A model generated the notes under the pieces. The model was given only the letters and a program-made list of their open reading frames with translations. It was not told where the DNA came from and did no database searches. Below, piece by piece: positions 4,770 through 6,795 of a stretch of 6,795 nt of DNA; positions within the stretch are counted from its first letter, which is position 1, and each line of letters opens with the position of its first letter. The position numbers and the translations under genes were made by a program. Location: assembly GCA_027336345.1 (NCBI GenBank), contig DAHWFZ010000092.1:1-6795 (forward strand), written 5' to 3'. The stretch comes from Candidatus Wolfebacteria bacterium (GTDB lineage Bacteria > Patescibacteriota > Minisyncoccia > UBA6257 > UBA9933).

Positions 4770-5537
4770 TTAGTGTCTCCAAACATCTACGCGCCATATT
4801 TGGGTGGCAGAAGGTGTAAAACTACTGCCAGTGCCTATATTACAAGCCTTTATCGCTACAATATTTGTCGTTGAAGCATAAGCAACCCATAATGTATTTG
4901 TTGAAGTTTCAATTCCGCTTGCAGTTGGAATTGGCGCCGCATAAACGGAATCACCAGCCACAGTTCCGGTCGCAGTAAGAGGCTGGTAAACGCAGGTAGT
5001 GCTTGCGATTGCGCCAAAATTAACCGTAGACGATGCGGAAAGATGTGTTACAATAGGCGTTCCGCCTCCTCCAATTACAAATGTTCCGGAAGTTGAAGCA
5101 TTCCCTGGGAAAGTTACTGTTTGGCCAGCTCTGCCAATCGTGATGCCGGTTGTCGTTGAATTACCTATCAAAAGCGTGCCTGCGGCAGAAGAATCAATTC
5201 TTTGACCGGCGGCAAAAAGGAGATTGCCGCCAAGATTTGTGTTGGTTGCTGATAATAATCCGCCTACATTAAGCGCTCCACCTATTGTAAAAAGCCCGCT
5301 TCCTGATGTAATAGCGCCATTATTGGTAGTTTGCAAAGAAAGAGTATTCCCGGTTCCAACGTCAAATAACATTGCAGCTGTGCTGGTAACGCCGCTAAAC
5401 GACGCATCTCCGCTTATACCTGTGTTGCTTATGGTAACTGACGCGAGCGCAATTGACGCTCCAGACAATAAAACCACAAGTACAGGAGTTAAAGATTTTT
5501 TTAATAAATCAATAATTTTAAATTTTATTTTTTTCAT
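4770..5537 (-). CDS. Secreted repetitive beta-rich surface protein
   Basis: This 255-residue protein starts with a lysine-rich, hydrophobic signal peptide (residues 1-32) ending in an Ala-Leu-Ala (30-32) cleavage site. Residues 35-150 are Gly/Thr/Ser/Asn-rich short repeats (NTLSLQTTNNG, FTIGGALNVGGLLSATNTN, AGTLLIGNSTTTGITIG) that look like a beta-solenoid or fibre shaft. The C-terminal portion (152-255) begins FVIGGGGTPIVTHLSASSTV and ends WRVDVWRH, with cysteines at 182 and 232. This resembles a terminal domain recurrent in bacterial fibre and tail-like proteins. Function is probably structural or adhesive at the cell surface; no enzyme motif is visible. The gene is the first of an apparent two-gene operon with the peptidoglycan-binding protein, with which it could form a wall-anchored assembly (inference). 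The candidate promoter is 5795-5803; the leader of roughly 250 nt contains the repeat pair 5588-5660. Confidence 0.85.
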   Translation of the reverse strand: MKKIKFKIIDLLKKSLTPVLVVLLSGASIALASVTISNTGISGDASFSGVTSTAAMLFDVGTGNTLSLQTTNNGAITSGSGLFTIGGALNVGGLLSATNTNLGGNLLFAAGQRIDSSAAGTLLIGNSTTTGITIGRAGQTVTFPGNASTSGTFVIGGGGTPIVTHLSASSTVNFGAIASTTCVYQPLTATGTVAGDSVYAAPIPTASGIETSTNTLWVAYASTTNIVAIKACNIGTGSSFTPSATQIWRVDVWRH

Positions 5538-5564
5538 ATCTTCTTTTTCTTTTTAATTATTTAT

Positions 5565-5697
5565 TTTAAATTACGAAGCTTCCGCTTGTCATCCTGAACT
5601 CTGTGAAGGATCTTATTGACTGCTAGCAGGACAAAGATTCTTCGCAGAGCTCAGAATGACAGAGATGGCATATTTTTATAAGTTTCGTAACTCAAAG
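5565..5697. repeat. Long palindromic element: REP-like pair with outer arms
   Basis: The core pair is forward 5588-5613 and inverted 5635-5660 with a 21-nt loop. The inner arms differ from other copies (GAACTCTGTGAAGG and CTTCGCAGAGCTC) but remain complementary to each other, which suggests the hairpin has been conserved. Outer arms TTACGAAGCT (5571-5580) and AGTTTCGTAA (5681-5690) are inverted. The right flank matches that of the element at 2978-3099. It lies in the leader of the surface-protein operon. Confidence 0.8.
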
Positions 5698-5794
5698 TAT
5701 TTAAATCAAAATAATAATTAAATATAAAATCAAAATCGACCTTATTGATCTGATTTATATCATATTAATTATTTTAAAATTTAAGTTTATATTT

Positions 5795-5803
5795 ATTATA
5801 CCA
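5795..5803 (-). promoter_or_regulatory. Candidate extended -10 promoter of the surface-protein operon
   Basis: On the minus strand TGG (5801-5803) is followed directly by a consensus TATAAT (5795-5800). The -35 region is only a T run, which an extended -10 can tolerate. It lies in the AT-rich gene-free stretch 5698-5839, which holds nothing else recognisable. It is the best site upstream of the gene starting at 5537 and implies a leader of about 250 nt running through the repeat element 5565-5697. Confidence 0.4.
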
Positions 5804-5875
5804 CAATAAATTCCCTAAAAAATGTGTATAACAATTTTCTTTAAATTACGAAGCTTCCGCTTGTCATCCCGAACT

Positions 5876-5894
5876 CTGCCTGCCGGTAGGCAGG
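5876..5894. repeat. Second copy of the nested palindrome
   Basis: CTGCCTGCCGGTAGGCAGG is the exact reverse complement of 19 of the 20 bases of the palindrome at 3745-3764. It interrupts a REP-like unit right after GAACTCTG, where the intact sister (5588-5613) continues with TGAAGGATCT. Confidence 0.8.
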
Positions 5895-5954
5895 GCTCAA
5901 AGCATAAAAAATAGAGATTGCTTCGTGCCTCGCAATGACAAAATGGTGTCTTTG

Positions 5955-5974
5955 CCTGCCTTCCGACAGGCAGG
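5955..5974. repeat. Third, diverged copy of the nested palindrome
   Basis: CCTGCCTTCCGACAGGCAGG differs from the copy at 3745-3764 at two of 20 positions, both in the centre; the outer arms are intact. It lies 60 bp from the second copy. Confidence 0.7.
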
Positions 5975-6033
5975 CGAAGAGTACTCGACGTTGTTGTAAT
6001 CAACTCCCCGTCAGGGTCAGCAATCTCTCCTTT

Positions 6034-6154
6034 ATCATCCTGAGCAAAGCGTTCCGTCATCCTGAGCTTGCGAAGGATCTCATTAAACACAGATTCTTCC
6101 GAGTACGTCAGAATGACATACCCCGCGTGTCATCCTGAGCCCAACGAAGGATCT
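6034..6154. repeat. REP-like/REPIN-like array near the right terminator
   Basis: Units: truncated forward 6034-6055, forward 6056-6080, inverted 6091-6117, forward 6129-6154. The first 33-bp stretch (6035-6067) is identical to 801-833. The inverted unit is identical to that at 926-952, and the last forward unit to that at 822-847. The pair 6056-6117 has a 10-nt loop, and the following ATGAC-GTCAT gap is again 11 nt. A small separate inverted repeat TTCACGG (6158-6164)/CCGTGAA (6177-6183) follows. Confidence 0.88.
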
Positions 6155-6185
6155 GAATTCACGGTGTCTAATTTATCCGTGAAAA

Positions 6186-6217
6186 CTAAAACAGCCCTTT
6201 CGGGCTGTTTTAGTTTT
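6186..6217 (-). terminator. Rho-independent terminator after the right-hand surface gene
   Basis: A perfect 12-bp stem (CTAAAACAGCCC 6186-6197 with GGGCTGTTTTAG 6202-6213) closes a TTTC loop, with T/A runs on both sides so it can work in either direction. It lies about 50 nt past the stop codon of the gene ending at 6268. No believable plus-strand gene precedes it. Confidence 0.88.
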
Positions 6218-6267
6218 GTGCGATTATACGCTATCGCGAAACTCAAATCAGAATTATACCAGAAGGC

Positions 6268-6795
6268 TTATGTACCTGATGAGTACGAAACGGAATTGAT
6301 GCTGACAGGAACCACCGTTGCCGGCAAGTTCAACTGGTTGCCAGTTCCATCCGTAGAATCGGTATAAGCTACCGCAGTCGTGCTGTTCAAAGAAATACCC
6401 GCTGTCGCTGAAACTCCGGTCGGAGCCGCATACGAATCGGTCAGAGAATTGACTCTGATATTAAATGTCTTTGAAGCACCGGCTGAGATAATGTATCCGG
6501 CATTGCTTGAGGTCGCAGCCGGGTTAACAATGTTAAACGTAACTATAGTACCCGTAGCTGATCCCAAGGTGCTGGTTGCACTGTACAACGGCGCAATTGT
6601 AGCTCCTGTTGAAGGATCAAACAAATTCACGTCATTGGTTGTGCCATCAGTCTTAAATGCTGTTGATGACGCCAATGTACCTGAAAGGGTCAAAACGACC
6701 TTATTCAAAGATACGGAGCCGGCATTATTCGCCGTAAAGGTGATAGTGCCAAGATCATCAATAGTATTCTTCGCGCGTCCGCTTGCTGATCCCAA
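6268..6795 (-). CDS. Secreted surface protein, C-terminal 175 residues (partial)
   Basis: The frame is open from the right edge to a stop at 6268; the start lies outside the window, and the TTG at the edge is just an internal leucine codon. The visible part is rich in Thr, Ser, Ala and Gly with no cysteine or enzyme motif. It reads as successive beta-sandwich-like strands: LGTITFTANNAGSVSLNKVV, FKTDGTTNDVNLFDPSTGAT, GTIVTFNIVNP, SKTFNIRVNSLTDSY and a final LPATVVPVSINSVSYSSGT. This pattern recurs at the C-termini of large secreted proteins in Parcubacteria-type genomes; I know no experimentally defined function. It is probably an exported structural or adhesive protein. It ends close to a strong terminator and appears to be a transcription unit separate from the operon at 3844-5537. 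Confidence 0.8.
   Translation of the reverse strand: MGSASGRAKNTIDDLGTITFTANNAGSVSLNKVVLTLSGTLASSTAFKTDGTTNDVNLFDPSTGATIAPLYSATSTLGSATGTIVTFNIVNPAATSSNAGYIISAGASKTFNIRVNSLTDSYAAPTGVSATAGISLNSTTAVAYTDSTDGTGNQLNLPATVVPVSINSVSYSSGT

Larger units (their letters stand above)
5840..5975. repeat. Broken REP-like copy with nested palindromes
   Basis: Bases 5840-5878 repeat 5565-5603 with a single difference (38 of 39). At the middle of the REP unit the match ends and a palindrome appears (5876-5894). After GGCTCAAAGCATAAAAAATA a different repeat type follows: AGATTGCTTCGTGCCTCGCA, then ATGAC (5914-5938). A second palindrome variant lies at 5955-5974. The segment looks like repeats inserted in repeats. 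The 91-codon minus frame through it (5815-6090) is not a believable gene. From 5976 to 6033 no recognisable feature is seen. Confidence 0.75.

Noticed and set aside
4741..4797. Upstream ATG at 4797 as start of the peptidoglycan-binding protein
   Set aside because: It would put 19 non-signal residues before a complete signal peptide, overlap the preceding gene by 28 nt and has no ribosome binding site.
1003..5537. Recoded TGA (code 25, as in Gracilibacteria/SR1)
   Set aside because: Long genes read to their expected family ends with the standard code, tryptophans use TGG, and no gene needs TGA read-through.
5815..6090. 91-codon minus-strand reading frame containing RLPVGRQ and CLPAGR peptides
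   Set aside because: It runs straight through two palindromes and several REP-like units. Such peptides are what these repeats spell in one frame, and there is no domain, signal peptide or ribosome binding site.
6223..6258. Two TATAAT boxes on the minus strand (6223-6228 and 6253-6258)
   Set aside because: They lie between the stop codon of the right-hand gene and its terminator, so any transcript would end at once; likely chance in AT-rich sequence.

Overview
The window looks like a piece of a Patescibacteria (CPR) genome, most likely Parcubacteria-like. This is a judgement from content, not a database match. The signs are secreted proteins of the NIGIGTSTP and GTTNDVNLFDPSTG types, a C-terminal peptidoglycan-binding domain of the GSDVxALQ...ATGYFG type, and intergenic regions full of short GTCATCCTGAG...GAAGGATCT palindromic repeats, CCTCCTTTGAAAGGAGG hairpins and CCTGCCTRCCGG-type palindromes. 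The standard bacterial code works throughout. Every convincing gene lies on the minus strand; the plus-strand reading frames look like shadows.

Layout in plus coordinates. 1-300: start of a secreted surface or tail-fibre-like protein running off the left edge. 337-952: a dense field of REP-like repeats with a small GIY-YIG nuclease gene (426-713) sitting exactly between two oppositely oriented repeats. 1003-2961: a 652-residue O-antigen ligase/polymerase-like membrane protein with a TPR-like tail, with one more repeat pair (2978-3099) in its leader. 3152-3533: the wreck of a HEPN/MNT toxin-antitoxin pair. The MNT antitoxin has lost its reading frame at a run of eight A, and the HEPN toxin has lost its whole middle. 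3581-3785: four copies of another hairpin repeat, one split by a 20-bp palindrome. 3844-5537: a probable two-gene operon for secreted proteins, with a candidate promoter at 5795-5803 and a strong terminator at 3806-3835. 5565-6154: a second repeat field. 6186-6217: a strong terminator for the last gene, a surface protein (6268-6795) whose start lies off the right edge.

Functionally this is a cell-envelope region: three secreted proteins plus one polysaccharide-assembly enzyme, separated by repeat-rich spacers. The most interesting structure is the repeat system. Units pair head-to-head as GTCAT...GGATCT-loop-AGATTC...ATGAC with loops of 4-21 nt. In one case the loop is 298 nt and holds the GIY-YIG gene. 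Consecutive elements are separated by exactly 11 nt in four places, and a truncated unit precedes a full one at exactly 22 nt in three places. This resembles a REPIN-like or MITE-like family with a GIY-YIG nuclease as the candidate mobilising protein. The geometry is read directly from the sequence; the mobilisation role is inference.
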